Shown: positions 15,742 through 24,500, counted from the first letter of the stretch. The stretch is 64,000 nucleotides of DNA from Candidatus Hadersleviella danica (GCA_016711405.1 JADJSZ010000047.1:42226-106225), one strand, 5' to 3'. Program-made: numbers and translations. The notes: a model not told the origin generated them from the letters alone.

Positions 15742-15948
15742 ATGAACCAAGATAGTTTTGAAAAAAATTGGCCCGAAATGCGCGTGCAAGTCCAAGGATG
15801 GTGGGATGAACTCACCGATGAAGACTTGAATCGTGTGCAAGGCAAGGCAGAACAAATCGTGGCTTTGCTCCAAAAGAGTTATGGCACAAGCCGACGGTAC
15901 ACCGAAAAAGAGTACTCGCGGCGCCTCGCCTCGGCCGAGCTTGGCTAA
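15742..15948 (+). CDS. CsbD-family stress protein, second copy
   Basis: 69 residues. It shares MNQD-x-FE, WW-x-ELTD-x-DL and V-x-GKAEQ-x-V-x-LLQ with the gene 42 bases upstream, so the two arose by tandem duplication. This copy has lost the glycine of the FEGKW start (FEKNWPEMRVQVQGW) and has a different basic tail (SRRYTEKEYSRRLASAELG), so it may have diverged in partner. The ribosome-binding site is AAGGGGATACAGC. Cytosolic, function unknown beyond general stress. Confidence 0.92.
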   Translation: MNQDSFEKNWPEMRVQVQGWWDELTDEDLNRVQGKAEQIVALLQKSYGTSRRYTEKEYSRRLASAELG

Positions 15949-16060
15949 AGCTGTGTTCTCGGGTGTCTAACCCGAACAGGGCGAAACACCAATCAAGTTT
16001 TTTGATGATTAGGCACGGCCGAAACCGTGCCCCCCAACACTCTAACAAGGAGAGTACAAG

Positions 16061-16330
16061 ATGAACTTCATTATATGGCTTATCGTAGGCGCGATTGTGG
16101 GCTGGCTGGCCAGCATGATTATGCGCACAGACGGACAACAAGGCTTACTGCTCAACATTATCGTCGGTGTGGTCGGCGCATTCGTGGCGGGTGTGGTTTT
16201 AACCCCCCTGCTCGGCATTGCCACCATCAACCAAAACAACTTTAGCCTGCCCGGCGTTTTGGTTTCGATTATGGGATCCGTCATTTTGCTGGCCGTGGTC
16301 AGCCTGTTTCGGAGCGGGGCACGCCGCTAG
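16061..16330 (+). CDS. GlsB/YeaQ/YmgE-family membrane protein
   Basis: 90 residues with three spans rich in small residues. FIIWLIVGAIVGWLASMIMR is the signature first helix of this family. NIIVGVVGAFVAGVVLTPLL is the glycine-rich middle. GVLVSIMGSVILLAVVSLFR is the third. Members are usually induced by acid or osmotic stress (GlsB 'transglycosylase-associated' annotation has no enzymatic support). The Shine-Dalgarno AAGGAGAGTACAAG precedes the ATG. It follows the CsbD pair and precedes a YtxH protein, a frequent stress combination. Confidence 0.93.
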   Translation: MNFIIWLIVGAIVGWLASMIMRTDGQQGLLLNIIVGVVGAFVAGVVLTPLLGIATINQNNFSLPGVLVSIMGSVILLAVVSLFRSGARR

Positions 16331-16378
16331 ATAGCGAGTCTAGTCGTCTGACAGTCACATCTTGGCGGATAACATTCT

Positions 16379-16436
16379 GTAGGGGTCGGCCTTGTGTGTA
16401 CCTTTGGAGCTTGGCAACCACAAGGGTTGCCCCTAC
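16379..16436. repeat. composite GTAGGGG...CCCCTAC dispersed repeat
   Basis: GTAGGGGTCGGCCTTGTGTG, a short spacer, then GGCAACCACAAGGGTTGCCC and CTAC. It is the compact (58-base) version of the element at 5859. Confidence 0.7.
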
Positions 16437-16508
16437 AAAATATCCCCCCATCAAGCTGTCAGATTACCAACACCAATTTACGAAATTACCACCCAAGGAG
16501 ACATGAAA

Positions 16509-16883
16509 ATGGCTAAGAAAAAACAAGAAAAACAAGCGGAAGGCATGAGCTTAGGCACTGTATTGATGGGAACCCTGATTGGCGCATTGACAGGAGCGTT
16601 GGTCATGTTGTTGACAGCCCCCCAATCGGGCAAGAAAACACGGGCCAAGATCCAAAGCAAAAGCCAAGAATTGCGCGAGCAAGCGACCGAAACCCTCGAA
16701 GAGGGCGTAGACCAAGTTCGCACCAAAGCCAAAGAAGTTCGCACCAAAGCGAATGAGGTGACAACCAAGTTGCAAAAACAAGCGGGCGATTTGCAACAAC
16801 GTGGCCACGACGCAATTGAACAACAAAAAGAGCGTTGGGCCCCTGTGGTAGAGGCGAGCAAAGCGGCCGTCAATGGCTCCTAG
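16509..16883 (+). CDS. YtxH-domain protein
   Basis: 124 residues. SLGTVLMGTLIGALTGALVM is one membrane span with the small-residue pattern of YtxH, followed by LLTAPQSGKKTRAKIQSKSQ, the conserved 'APxSGxxTR' that defines the family. A long charged helix with heptad-like repeats (VRTKAKEVRTKANEVTTKLQ) ends near APVVEASKAAVNGS. Two tandem KEVRTKA units are visible. ATG 16509 lies eight bases after AAGGAG, a better spacing than ATG 16503. YtxH proteins belong to general stress regulons and are membrane anchored with a cytoplasmic helix. Function otherwise unknown. Confidence 0.9.
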   Translation: MAKKKQEKQAEGMSLGTVLMGTLIGALTGALVMLLTAPQSGKKTRAKIQSKSQELREQATETLEEGVDQVRTKAKEVRTKANEVTTKLQKQAGDLQQRGHDAIEQQKERWAPVVEASKAAVNGS

Positions 16884-16891
16884 CCCTCTCT

Positions 16892-16940
16892 CGTGGCATA
16901 CCCACTCATTGCGCCTGCAAAATGAGGCGGGTATGCCACG
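16892..16940 (+). terminator. 12-base-pair hairpin between ytxH-like and receiver genes
   Basis: CGTGGCATACCC (16892-16903) pairs exactly with GGGTATGCCACG (16929-16940). The loop is 25 bases. There is no T-run, so it may be a processing or attenuation structure rather than a classical terminator. It resembles the hairpin at 18725, which has the same GTGGCAT...ATGCCAC core. Confidence 0.5.
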
Positions 16941-16952
16941 GCCGTCCACGCC

Positions 16953-17372
16953 ATGAACGACCTATTACCCGTATCCACCAATTTACAAGCAACGCTCTTG
17001 GTGGGAGCCATTCTCGTCATAGATGATGACTGGGGTATCCGCGAAGCACTCACCGACCTGCTCGGAGAAATAACCAACAGGTTGGTCTATACAGCCAGAA
17101 ATGGGCGCGAAGGGGTAGAACTTATGCGCCAAAAGCACCACCTTATTTGTCTAATTTTGCTAGACATGAACATGCCCCTGATGAACGGCGAACAAACCTA
17201 CGCCAAATTGCAAGAAATCGCCCCCAAGACCAAGGTCATCGTTTCTACCAGCCTGAGCCAAACTGAAGTGTTCCAGCGTTTCGCCCCCAACCCATCGCCC
17301 CCCATCCTGCACAAGCCCTATCATGTCGATACTCTTTCCACAATGGTCAGGCTGGCGTTGGGGATGATGTAA
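16953..17372 (+). CDS. single-domain response regulator
   Basis: 140 residues with a full CheY-like active site. LVIDDDWGIREALTDLL carries the acidic pair, LILLDMNMPLMNGEQTY the phospho-acceptor aspartate (about residue 72), VIVSTSLSQ the Ser/Thr switch, and ILHKPYHVDTL the conserved Lys-Pro. No output domain follows. It lies in the middle of the stress island with no kinase, suggesting phosphorylation by a distant hybrid kinase or use as a relay. ATG 16953 has no Shine-Dalgarno and sits just after a hairpin, unlike most genes of this island. Confidence 0.9.
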   Translation: MNDLLPVSTNLQATLLVGAILVIDDDWGIREALTDLLGEITNRLVYTARNGREGVELMRQKHHLICLILLDMNMPLMNGEQTYAKLQEIAPKTKVIVSTSLSQTEVFQRFAPNPSPPILHKPYHVDTLSTMVRLALGMM

Positions 17373-17455
17373 ATCAGAGCAAAGCAGAGCCACCTTTCCC
17401 TAAAAAATCCCGAGCAAGCATCCCCATGCACTCGTTACACCAAGGAGACAATCAT

Positions 17456-17962
17456 ATGACTATTCACTCTCTTCAGAATTTCTACGTTGACCAATTAAAA
17501 GATGTTTACAGCGCTGAAAAGCAATTGCTGGAAGCCCTGCCCAAAATGGCCAACGCCGCTTTCGATGCTGATTTGAAGCTGGCCTTTCAGAATCATGCAG
17601 ACCAAACAGCCAATCATCTGGCCACTGTGCAAGCCATTCTGAATGGGTTAAACCAAAACCCCGGCTCCAAAAAATGCAAAGCGATGGAAGGACTGGTGGC
17701 AGAAGCCTCGGAAATTATCAATCTCCAAGGCGACCCGCAAGCCAAAGATGCGGCGCTTATTTTAGCGGCTCAAAAAGTGGAGCATTACGAGATTGCCACT
17801 TATGGCGGTCTGCGTACTTATGCCAAAGCGTTGGGCTTTTCGGATGTGGTTCCCCAGTTACAAGGCATCTTGGACGAAGAGTACGACTGCGACCAGCAGT
17901 TGGACGATTTGGCGATGGGCGGCTTTTTAACTGAAGGTTTGAATGAAAAGGCGACCGCCTAA
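17456..17962 (+). CDS. YciE/YciF-type ferritin-like protein (DUF892)
   Basis: 169 residues, a four-helix ferritin-like bundle. HSLQNFYVDQLKDVYSAEKQ gives the family's N-terminal helix with the conserved D-x-Y-x-A-E metal residues. FQNHADQTANHLATVQAIL gives the second (H-x-x-Q/E-T-x-x-H). KVEHYEIATYGGLRTYAKAL carries the E-x-x-H-Y-E-x-A-x-Y-G motif, and LDEEYDCDQQLDDLA the last helix. The di-metal site looks complete. In enterobacteria these proteins respond to osmotic and bile stress, and some cleave or sequester oxidants. The Shine-Dalgarno AAGGAGACAATCAT supports ATG 17456. Seventeen bases separate it from the SIMPL gene, so they are co-transcribed. Confidence 0.93.
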   Translation: MTIHSLQNFYVDQLKDVYSAEKQLLEALPKMANAAFDADLKLAFQNHADQTANHLATVQAILNGLNQNPGSKKCKAMEGLVAEASEIINLQGDPQAKDAALILAAQKVEHYEIATYGGLRTYAKALGFSDVVPQLQGILDEEYDCDQQLDDLAMGGFLTEGLNEKATA

Positions 17963-17979
17963 CCTCTCGGAGGTAAATC

Positions 17980-18717
17980 ATGAACCCGAAAATAAACAAA
18001 CAAAGTGGATGGGCCTTTCTGCTGATGTTGTTGGGGATGATTTTGGTGGCCTGCACCCCCACGGCCGATGTTCCTGCCGGAACGGCCACGGGGCGCGGCA
18101 TCACCGTCATTGGCCAAGGTGAAGCGATGGGGCAACCCACTCAAGCCAACGCCAGCGTCGGGGTCGAAATTTCGGCCGCCACCGTCAGCGAAGCAACCAG
18201 CCAAAACGAGGCCATTGTGGCCCAAGTTTTGGATGCTCTCGCCCAACAGGGCATTGAAGAAAAAGACATTCAGACCAGCAATTACAATGTCTGGGCCGAA
18301 CAAGTCTATGGCGAAAATGGGGCCGAAGGCATTAGCGGCTATCGTGTGACCAACATGGTCAACATTACCATCCGCGATATTGACAAGGTAGGGGCTGTAT
18401 TACAAGCCGCCACCGAAGCAGGAGCCAATGCCGTTCATGGGGTCTATTTTGGGGTAGCGGATACGGCCGCCTTAGAAACAGAAGCGCGCACGGCCGCCAT
18501 CACCAATGCCCGCGCCCGTGCCCAATCGCTGGCCGAACTGGCTGGCGTGGAGCTAGGCGAGGTGTTGATGATTACCGAAGTCATCGGCTCCAATTACCCC
18601 ATGCCAATGGGCAGAGCAGATTTAAATGCTGTTTCGGCCGAATCGGCCGCGCCCAGCATCTCCCCCGGTGAACTCAGCTTTACCACCCAAGTTCAAGTTA
18701 CGTTTGCCATCAAATAA
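17980..18717 (+). CDS. SIMPL-domain (DUF541) lipoprotein
   Basis: 246 residues. FLLMLLGMILVACTPT is a lipoprotein signal with lipobox LVAC. The body is a SIMPL domain: GITVIGQGEAMGQPTQANAS is the beta start (I-x-V-x-G-x-G), EEKDIQTSNYNVWAEQVYGE the central motif (I-x-T), and NARARAQSLAELAGVELGEV the conserved helix before the last strands. Related proteins (such as E. coli YggE) protect against oxidative stress and some form membrane channels or rings. The protein is expected on the outer face of the cell membrane. Good Shine-Dalgarno CGGAGGTAAATC. Confidence 0.92.
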   Translation: MNPKINKQSGWAFLLMLLGMILVACTPTADVPAGTATGRGITVIGQGEAMGQPTQANASVGVEISAATVSEATSQNEAIVAQVLDALAQQGIEEKDIQTSNYNVWAEQVYGENGAEGISGYRVTNMVNITIRDIDKVGAVLQAATEAGANAVHGVYFGVADTAALETEARTAAITNARARAQSLAELAGVELGEVLMITEVIGSNYPMPMGRADLNAVSAESAAPSISPGELSFTTQVQVTFAIK

Positions 18718-18724
18718 GTAAGTT

Positions 18725-18752
18725 GGTGGCATGGCCTTCAGGCCATGCCACC
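18725..18752 (+). terminator. 13-base-pair hairpin after SIMPL gene
   Basis: GGTGGCATGGCCT and AGGCCATGCCACC pair perfectly around a two-base loop. It lies eight bases after the SIMPL stop and just upstream of the ribosome-binding site of the next short gene. It could be a terminator or a processing hairpin dividing the unit. Confidence 0.55.
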
Positions 18753-18766
18753 CAAGGAAAAACATC

Positions 18767-18925
18767 ATGTTATGGACAATCATCGTCGTTCTTTTCATTC
18801 TCTGGCTACTCGGCTTTTTGGGTAACAACATCAGCCCTAGCATCCCCCGCATGGGCAATGGGATTCACACCCTTCTGGTCATTATCCTCATTCTCGTCGT
18901 TTTGCAACTGCTCGGCGTGGTTTAA
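18767..18925 (+). CDS. Lmo0937-like small membrane peptide
   Basis: 52 residues: MLWTIIVVLFILWLLGFLGN, then a short polar turn NISPSIPRMGNGIHT and a second span LLVIILILVVLQLLGVV. This two-span hairpin with the MLWTIIVVLFILWLLG opening is the Lmo0937-family pattern, found next to stress genes in many bacteria. Function unknown. AAGGAAAAACATC upstream is an adequate ribosome-binding site. A longer in-frame reading from 18731 would translate the hairpin and is unlikely. Confidence 0.88.
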   Translation: MLWTIIVVLFILWLLGFLGNNISPSIPRMGNGIHTLLVIILILVVLQLLGVV

Positions 18926-19167
18926 AAAAATTGCAATTGGTAATGGGTGTGTTTCATCTCAGTTGAGAGCCGTCGTAGGGGCAACCCTTGTGGTTGCCCT
19001 GACCTCTGGTAAATGTGAGACTGGGGGTAGGCATATTTATCCCTGAAGAGGGACAAGGCCTACCCCTACAAAGCTCCAACTCACATGAAATACACCCATT
19101 GGTAATTGGCAACTAATTTATCTCGAGGTAGAGCAATTACTAATTACTAATTAAGAAGGAGGCACAT
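18926..19167. repeat. spacer with reversed dispersed repeat and TAATTACTAATT words
   Basis: GTAGGGGCAACCCTTGTGGT at 18975 opens a reversed copy of the composite element, which closes with GGGACAAGGCCTACCCCTAC at 19069. It is flanked by ATTGCAATTGGTAATGGGTG (18930) and its near inverse CACCCATTGGTAATTGGC (19090). ATTACTAATTACTAATTAAG follows just before a strong Shine-Dalgarno. No gene. Confidence 0.6.
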
Positions 19168-19464
19168 ATGTCACCTAAAAACTACTTTACGGCCGAACAA
19201 GTTCGCGCCATTGGCCACGAATTGGGCATTGATTGGAGTCGTTTTGATGTGACCCAATTCCATATGGGTCTGGAGGTGGAACTGGAACACGGCCGACAAG
19301 ACCCCACCACCGACGTAACCCACAACGATCCCCTGCTGACAGGCAAAATCGCCCTCGCCCACCTCAACGAATTCGCCGATTACTACACCCGTTTAGCAAA
19401 AATGGAACGGGAAGCAAAAGAAGAACTCGGCCCGATAAAGACAGGAGATAGAGATAGGAGATAG
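19168..19464 (+). CDS. DUF5661-family protein
   Basis: 99 residues. FTAEQVRAIGHELGIDWSRF is a helix-turn opening; FHMGLEVELEHGRQDPTTDV and LTGKIALAHLNEFADYYTRL form the conserved core with a His-Glu-His-Gly pattern that could bind metal. I recognise this as DUF5661, a small family of unknown function widespread in environmental bacteria. A strong ribosome-binding site AAGGAGGCACAT supports the start. The last residues GDRDRR are encoded by the GATAGAGATAGG repeat that follows, so the gene end has been overrun by the repeat. Member of the stress island by position. Confidence 0.85.
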   Translation: MSPKNYFTAEQVRAIGHELGIDWSRFDVTQFHMGLEVELEHGRQDPTTDVTHNDPLLTGKIALAHLNEFADYYTRLAKMEREAKEELGPIKTGDRDRR

Positions 19465-19550
19465 AGATAGAGAAAACACAATAGACCTGCCCACCACGTA
19501 CCCCTCTATCCTATCTCTACCCTCTATCTCCACCCTCCACCTCCATTTTA
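19444..19550. repeat. stutter hairpin, GATAGAGATAGGAG family
   Basis: Left arm GGAGATAGAGATAGGAGATA and more (19444-19472); right arm CTCTATCCTATCTCTACCCT and CTATCTCCACC (19503-19532). It overlaps the 3' end of the DUF5661 gene. Confidence 0.65.
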
Positions 19551-19565
19551 GAGGAGAAAAACCCC

Positions 19566-20231
19566 ATGATGCCCATTGGTGATGACAACAGCACCCGCCG
19601 AATAGTCCCCATCGTGACGTATGCACTCATCGTGCTAAACGTCCTCTTTTTCTTTGTCGAACTGAGTGGGGGCGATGCGTTCATTGAAAAATGGGCCTTT
19701 GTGCCCAGCCGCTTTTTGGCGAACCCCATCGCCGATTCGCTAACCCTCTTCACGGCCATGTTCATGCACGCGGGTTGGCTCCATTTGGGCGGCAACATGC
19801 TCTACTTGTGGATTTTTGGCGACAACGTCGAAGACCGTTTTGGCCATATTCCTTTCCTCATTTTCTACTTAATCTGCGGCTTGGCCGCTACGTTTGCCCA
19901 ATTGGCTTTCAGCCTCGATTCCAACATCCCCAATTTAGGGGCATCGGGGGCGGTGGCAGGGGTTTTAGGTGGCTACATTTTGCTCTTTCCCAAGCAAAAT
20001 GTGCGCGTGTTGCAGGGGCAACGGGTTCTGCAAGTACCCGCCCTCATGGTCATTGGCCTCTGGTTCGTCCTCCAATTTTTTAGCGGCCTTGGCTCCATTG
20101 CCGACACGGCCGATACAGGTGGCGTGGCCTACATGGCCCATATCGGCGGCTTTGTAGCGGGCTTTGCCCTCACATTTTTATTTCGCGGCCGTAACAACAC
20201 CCCCACCCCCCGTTTGCGTTCCACGAATTAA
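19566..20231 (+). CDS. rhomboid-family intramembrane serine protease
   Basis: 221 residues, six spans. GWLHLGGNMLYLWIFGDNVE contains the conserved H-x-x-x-N of span two. GASGAVAGVLGGYILLFP carries the catalytic serine of G-x-S-G (about residue 123), and YMAHIGGFVAGFALTFLF the catalytic histidine of the last span. Both dyad residues are present, so it should cut substrates inside the membrane. The gene uses AGGAGAAAAACCCC as leader, almost identical to those before CsbD and the Lys-rich peptide, so it probably shares their expression. Two ATGs in tandem (19566, 19569) are possible starts. Confidence 0.93.
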   Translation: MMPIGDDNSTRRIVPIVTYALIVLNVLFFFVELSGGDAFIEKWAFVPSRFLANPIADSLTLFTAMFMHAGWLHLGGNMLYLWIFGDNVEDRFGHIPFLIFYLICGLAATFAQLAFSLDSNIPNLGASGAVAGVLGGYILLFPKQNVRVLQGQRVLQVPALMVIGLWFVLQFFSGLGSIADTADTGGVAYMAHIGGFVAGFALTFLFRGRNNTPTPRLRSTN

Positions 20232-20299
20232 ACAAATCTCAAATTTTCAACTTTTTTAATAGCCATCGCTGGCTTCAAGCAAGTATTAGGAGAAAAACC

Positions 20300-20425
20300 A
20301 TGTCCAAAGGTCAAGACAGCAAGAAAAGCGACAAAACAAAGCCTGCTAAATCCCCCAAAGAAAAGAAACAGGCCAAGAAAGACAAGAAACAGGAAAAAGA
20401 CCATCCCACCGTTTACGCTGGTTAA
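20300..20425 (+). CDS. 41-residue Lys-rich peptide
   Basis: Too short for most gene finders but convincing. AGGAGAAAAACC directly precedes the ATG. The product is MSKGQDSKKSDKTKPAKSPK followed by EKKQAKKDKKQEKDHPTVYA and G, about 40% lysine and certainly disordered. Similar short peptides starting MSKG and containing P-A-K-x-P-K-E-K-K are common near stress genes in other bacteria, and function is unknown. It could bind nucleic acid or polyphosphate. It lies between rhomboid and the universal stress protein and shares the leader word of CsbD. Confidence 0.72.
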   Translation: MSKGQDSKKSDKTKPAKSPKEKKQAKKDKKQEKDHPTVYAG

Positions 20426-20438
20426 CTAGCCAGATAGG

Positions 20439-20570
20439 CCGCGCAGGTCTTTTTGGATATCAAGAAATTATTCGTAAAAAACCCTCACCCCTAACCCCTC
20501 TCCCTCGAGGGAGAGGGCTGGGGTGAGGGGGTTTTGTGTTTACCTGATTTATTTCTTAAGACCTGCGCGG
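20439..20570. mobile_element. MITE-like element with nested palindromes
   Basis: Outer ends CCGCGCAGGTCT (20439-20450) and AGACCTGCGCGG (20559-20570) are exact inverted copies 132 bases apart. Inside lies a second palindrome: CCCTCACCCCTAACCCCTCT up to a central CCTCGAGG, then GGGAGAGGGCTGGGGTGAGG. No ORF. The layout suggests a non-autonomous element or a large two-step terminator. I see no clear target-site duplication. Confidence 0.5.
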
Positions 20571-20596
20571 TCTAGTGCTGCCCACAAGGAGTACCC

Positions 20597-21564
20597 ATGT
20601 TAGACCAAATTCTCGTCCCCCTCGAAGGCTCTGCCCTCGCCGAGTGTGTCCTGCCCCACACCCAAGCCATCGCCCAAGCCATGGGGTCACAACTCCTCCT
20701 TCTACACGTCGTGGCTGAACCCAAATTAGACAACCAACCCCAAGTAGACCCGCTCAATTGGTATCTGCGTAAAGCGGAAGCCCAATCTTATATGGGGCAG
20801 GTCAGCCGCACATGGGAACAAACAGGCCAACCCATCACCAATGTCTTGCTGGAAGGGCGCACGGCCGAGCGAGTCGTCGCTTACGCCCACGACCACAACA
20901 TGGATTTAGTCGTCCTCAGCAACCACAGCGAAGGCGGCGTTGCCAAAAAGTCATCTGGCAAATCCGCAAATCCGTTTTGCTGGTGAGGGCCGAGTGGCCC
21001 ACGGCCGATCCCCTCACCCCCCTGCGCTATCGGCGCATCCTCGTCCCGCTCGATGGCTCCCTCCGCGCCGAAAGCGTCTTGCCCATCGCCACCCGCCTCG
21101 CCCAAACCCACGAAGCAGAATTGCTCCTGTTGCACATCGTCGCCCGCCCCGAAATGGTCCAGCGGCACACCCTCACGGCCGCCGACAACGCCCTCAGCGA
21201 GCAAATCGTGCAAACCAACCTATCGGCCGCCACCACTTATCTGGCCCAACTGCAACAACGCCTGCCCCCCGCCACCCAAACCCGCCTCGTCGTCAGCGAC
21301 AACGTCATCGCCACCTTGCACGAATTGGTTGCCCAAGAGCAAGCCGATTTACTGCTCCTCAGCGCCCACGGCCACTCGGGCGGCTGTGAACGGCCGTATG
21401 GCAACACCACCACCAACTTCATCACCTACGGCCGTGTCCCCCTGCTAATCATTCAAGATGTGCCCTACCACAAAATGGCTCGAATGGGTCTAATTGGGTC
21501 ACAAGGAGCCACTAACGGCCACGCGCCGAGGGCAACCCTTGCCAACACCAATTACGCCCACTAA
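20597..21564 (+). CDS. two-domain universal stress protein (one frameshift)
   Basis: Two UspA-type domains in tandem. The first starts MLDQILVPLEGSALAECVLP and ends near DHNMDLVVLSNHSEGGVAKK; the second starts YRRILVPLDGSLRAESVLPI and ends LLLLSAHGHSGG...PLLIIQDVP. Each has the D/E-G-S start. The nucleotide-binding G-x-x-G-x9-G(S/T) loop is degenerate in both (HSEGG, HGHSGG). The frame changes near 20945-20965, between GVAKK and IRKSVLLVRAEW; joining them gives one protein of about 305 residues, a common length for double-domain Usp. The ribosome-binding site is AAGGAGTACCC. It closes the stress island. The last 20 codons overlap the front of the glucan synthase frame. Confidence 0.85.
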
Positions 21565-24500
21565 GCCATTCACCCCCCTTGCCGTAGCCGCCCACAAGTT
21601 GGCCGCCACCCAGCAAGCTGTCTACTACGAAACCCACGGCCGCGACCTGCTCAGCGCCCTGCCCGCCCAAACCAACCTCCTGCAACGAGGGTATCTCGCC
21701 TTTCGCCACACCACGGCCGATGCACTGGCCTTCTCCTACGCCGCCGAATGGTTGCTGGACAACTTTTACATCGTCCAGCAAACCCAACGCCAAGTCGAAG
21801 AAGATTTATCGCCCGCGTTCTACCAAGACCTGCCCAAGCTGGCGGCCAACACCCCCCTCCACAACTATCCCCGCATCTACGAAGTAGCGCGGCAATTTTT
21901 GCTGGCCGAAACCTACCAGCTCGATATGGAGCGGGTACATGATTTTTTGTGGGCGTATCAATCCGTTACGCCCCTCACCACGGGGGAGATGTGGGCCTTG
22001 CCCATCATGCTACGGCTCGTTCTGCTGGGGAGCCTCGCCCAAGCAGTCGGCCGTTTAGCCCATTTAGAGCCAGACCCGGCCGCACCACCCTTGCCCGATG
22101 CCCTGCAATTCGCCCACAGCCGCAGTGATACCGATGTGGTGGCCAACTGCATCCCCAGTTTGCGCCTGCTATCGGCCGAAGATTGGCGCACTTTTTTCGA
22201 GCGCATCAGCGAAGTGGAGCAAACCTTGCGCCGCGACCCTGCGGGTGTGTATGAACTGATGGATTTCGAGACCCGCGACCAATATCGCAAAGTTATCGAA
22301 ACATTGGCGCGGGACATTGAGCAAAATGAGGTATTGGTAGCCAACACGGCCATCTTCCTCGCCCAAATCACCGCCCGCCACGTGGGCCATTACCTGCTCG
22401 GGGCGGGCTGCCCCAGCTCGAAGCCAAATTCGGCTATCGGCCACAGGGGCTGGCCCACTTGCGCCGCCGCCTCACCCCCTATGCCACCCCGCTCTACTTG
22501 GGCGTTCTCAATGGCATGGCCCTGCTCCTCATTGTGCTGGTAGCCTTTTATGCCCAGCAACAAGGCGCAGGTGTGGTGGGCATGGTCGCGGCCGTTTTCA
22601 TCGCCCTCATCCCCGCCCTTTCCGTGGCCGAACAGAGCGTCAACTGGCTCGTCACCCAACTCGCCTCCCCCCGCACCCTGCCCAAGCTCGACTTTTTAGA
22701 GAACGGCGTGCCCGCTACCGCCCGCACAATGGTCGTCATCCCCACCCTGCTGACCCAGCCCGCCGAAGTCACCTCCCTGCTCAAACAGCTCGAGCTACAT
22801 TACCTCCGCAACCCCGACCCCCATCTCTCGTTTGCCCTGCTCACCGATTTGGCCGATTCAGACACAGAACCCACGGCCGATTCCCCCCTCATCGCCCAAG
22901 CCCAAGCGGGCATCAAAGCGCTCAACCACCGCTACCCCAACCAACCCTTTTACCTGTTTCACCGCGCCTCCCAATGGAATGCCAGCGAAAACAAGTTCAT
23001 GGGCTGGGAGCGCAAGCGGGGCAAGCTACACGAGTTCAACCGCCTTTTGCGCGGCGACAGCAACACCTCCTACAACGTGCAGGTGGGCGATTTGGCCATC
23101 CTGCCCCACATCCGCTACATCATCACCCTCGATGCCGACACCATTTTGCCCCGCGAGGGAGCCAATCGGCTGATTGGCACATTGGCGCACCCGCTCAACC
23201 ACGCCCAATTCGATGCCCAGACGGGCAAAGTGATTGCGGGCTACACCATTCTGCAACCACGCACCCAAATTCAGCCCACCAGTGCCAACCGCTCCTTCTT
23301 CACCCGCCTCTTTGCGGGCGATAGCGGCTTCGATTTGTACACATTGGCCGTCTCCGACGTGTATCAAGATTTATTTGGCGAAGGGAGCTACGTCGGCAAA
23401 GGCATCTACGACATTGATGCCTTCGAGCGCAGTTTGGCGGGGCGCATTCCCGAAAATACCCTCCTCAGCCACGATTTGTTCGAGGGGATTCTCGGCCGTG
23501 CTGGCCTCGTCACCGACATCGTTTTATACGAAGAGTACCCCTCCCACTTTTTCACAAGTATGCGCCGCGCCCAACGTTGGGTGCGGGGCGATTGGCAACT
23601 CTTGCCGTGGCTCCTGCCGTGGATTCCCACGGCCGCCTCCTCCCCCACCCCCCGCATTCGCAACGATTTATCCCTCATTGGGCAATGGAAAATAGCCGAC
23701 AATTTGCGGCGCAGTCTGCTCGCCCCGTGGCTCATTTTGCTCTTTATGGCGGGATGGGTTCTGCTCCCCGGTGCGCCCCTCGTTTGGACAATTTTGGGGT
23801 TGTCCACGGCCGCCATCCCCCTCTTCACCACCCTCATCAGCACCCTGCGCCGCGCCCTGCATGGCGCCACATGGGCCGAGTTGGTGCGCCCCGTGCGAGA
23901 TGCCGCCCTGCGCGGATTTCTATTCCTCGCCTTTTTGCCCTACGAAAGTGCCCTGACCCTCGCCGCCATTGCCACCACCTTATGGCGCTTGCTCATCTCG
24001 CGTCGCAATTTGCTCCAGTGGGTCACGGCCGCCTCCCTCGAAGCGAAGCAAGGCGACACCACCACCTCCGTCGTCTACCAACTCCTTTACGCCAGCTCAT
24101 TTGGGGCGGCCGTGGCGCTGTTGGTCTATTGGCTCAATCCGGCCGCCTTGCCCGTCGCCTTGCCCCTCCTCTTTCTGTGGGCCATTGGCCCCTTCATCGC
24201 CTACCGCACCAGCCAATCAGCCCGTGCCCAAGTCACCCCCCTCCAACCCGACCAACAGCAAAAGCTCCGCACCCTTGCCCGCCGCACATGGCTCTTCTTC
24301 GAGGAGTTTGTCGGCCCCGAGGACAATTGGTTGCCGCCCGACCATTTCCAAGAATCGCCCCGTGGCGTAACCGCCCACCGCACCTCCCCCACCAACATCG
24401 GCCTCTACCTGCTGGCCGCCCTCGGTGCCTATGATTTAGGGTATATCACACCCTTCAATCTCACCTTGCGCCTGCGTTCGACCTTCGACACGCTGGCCAA

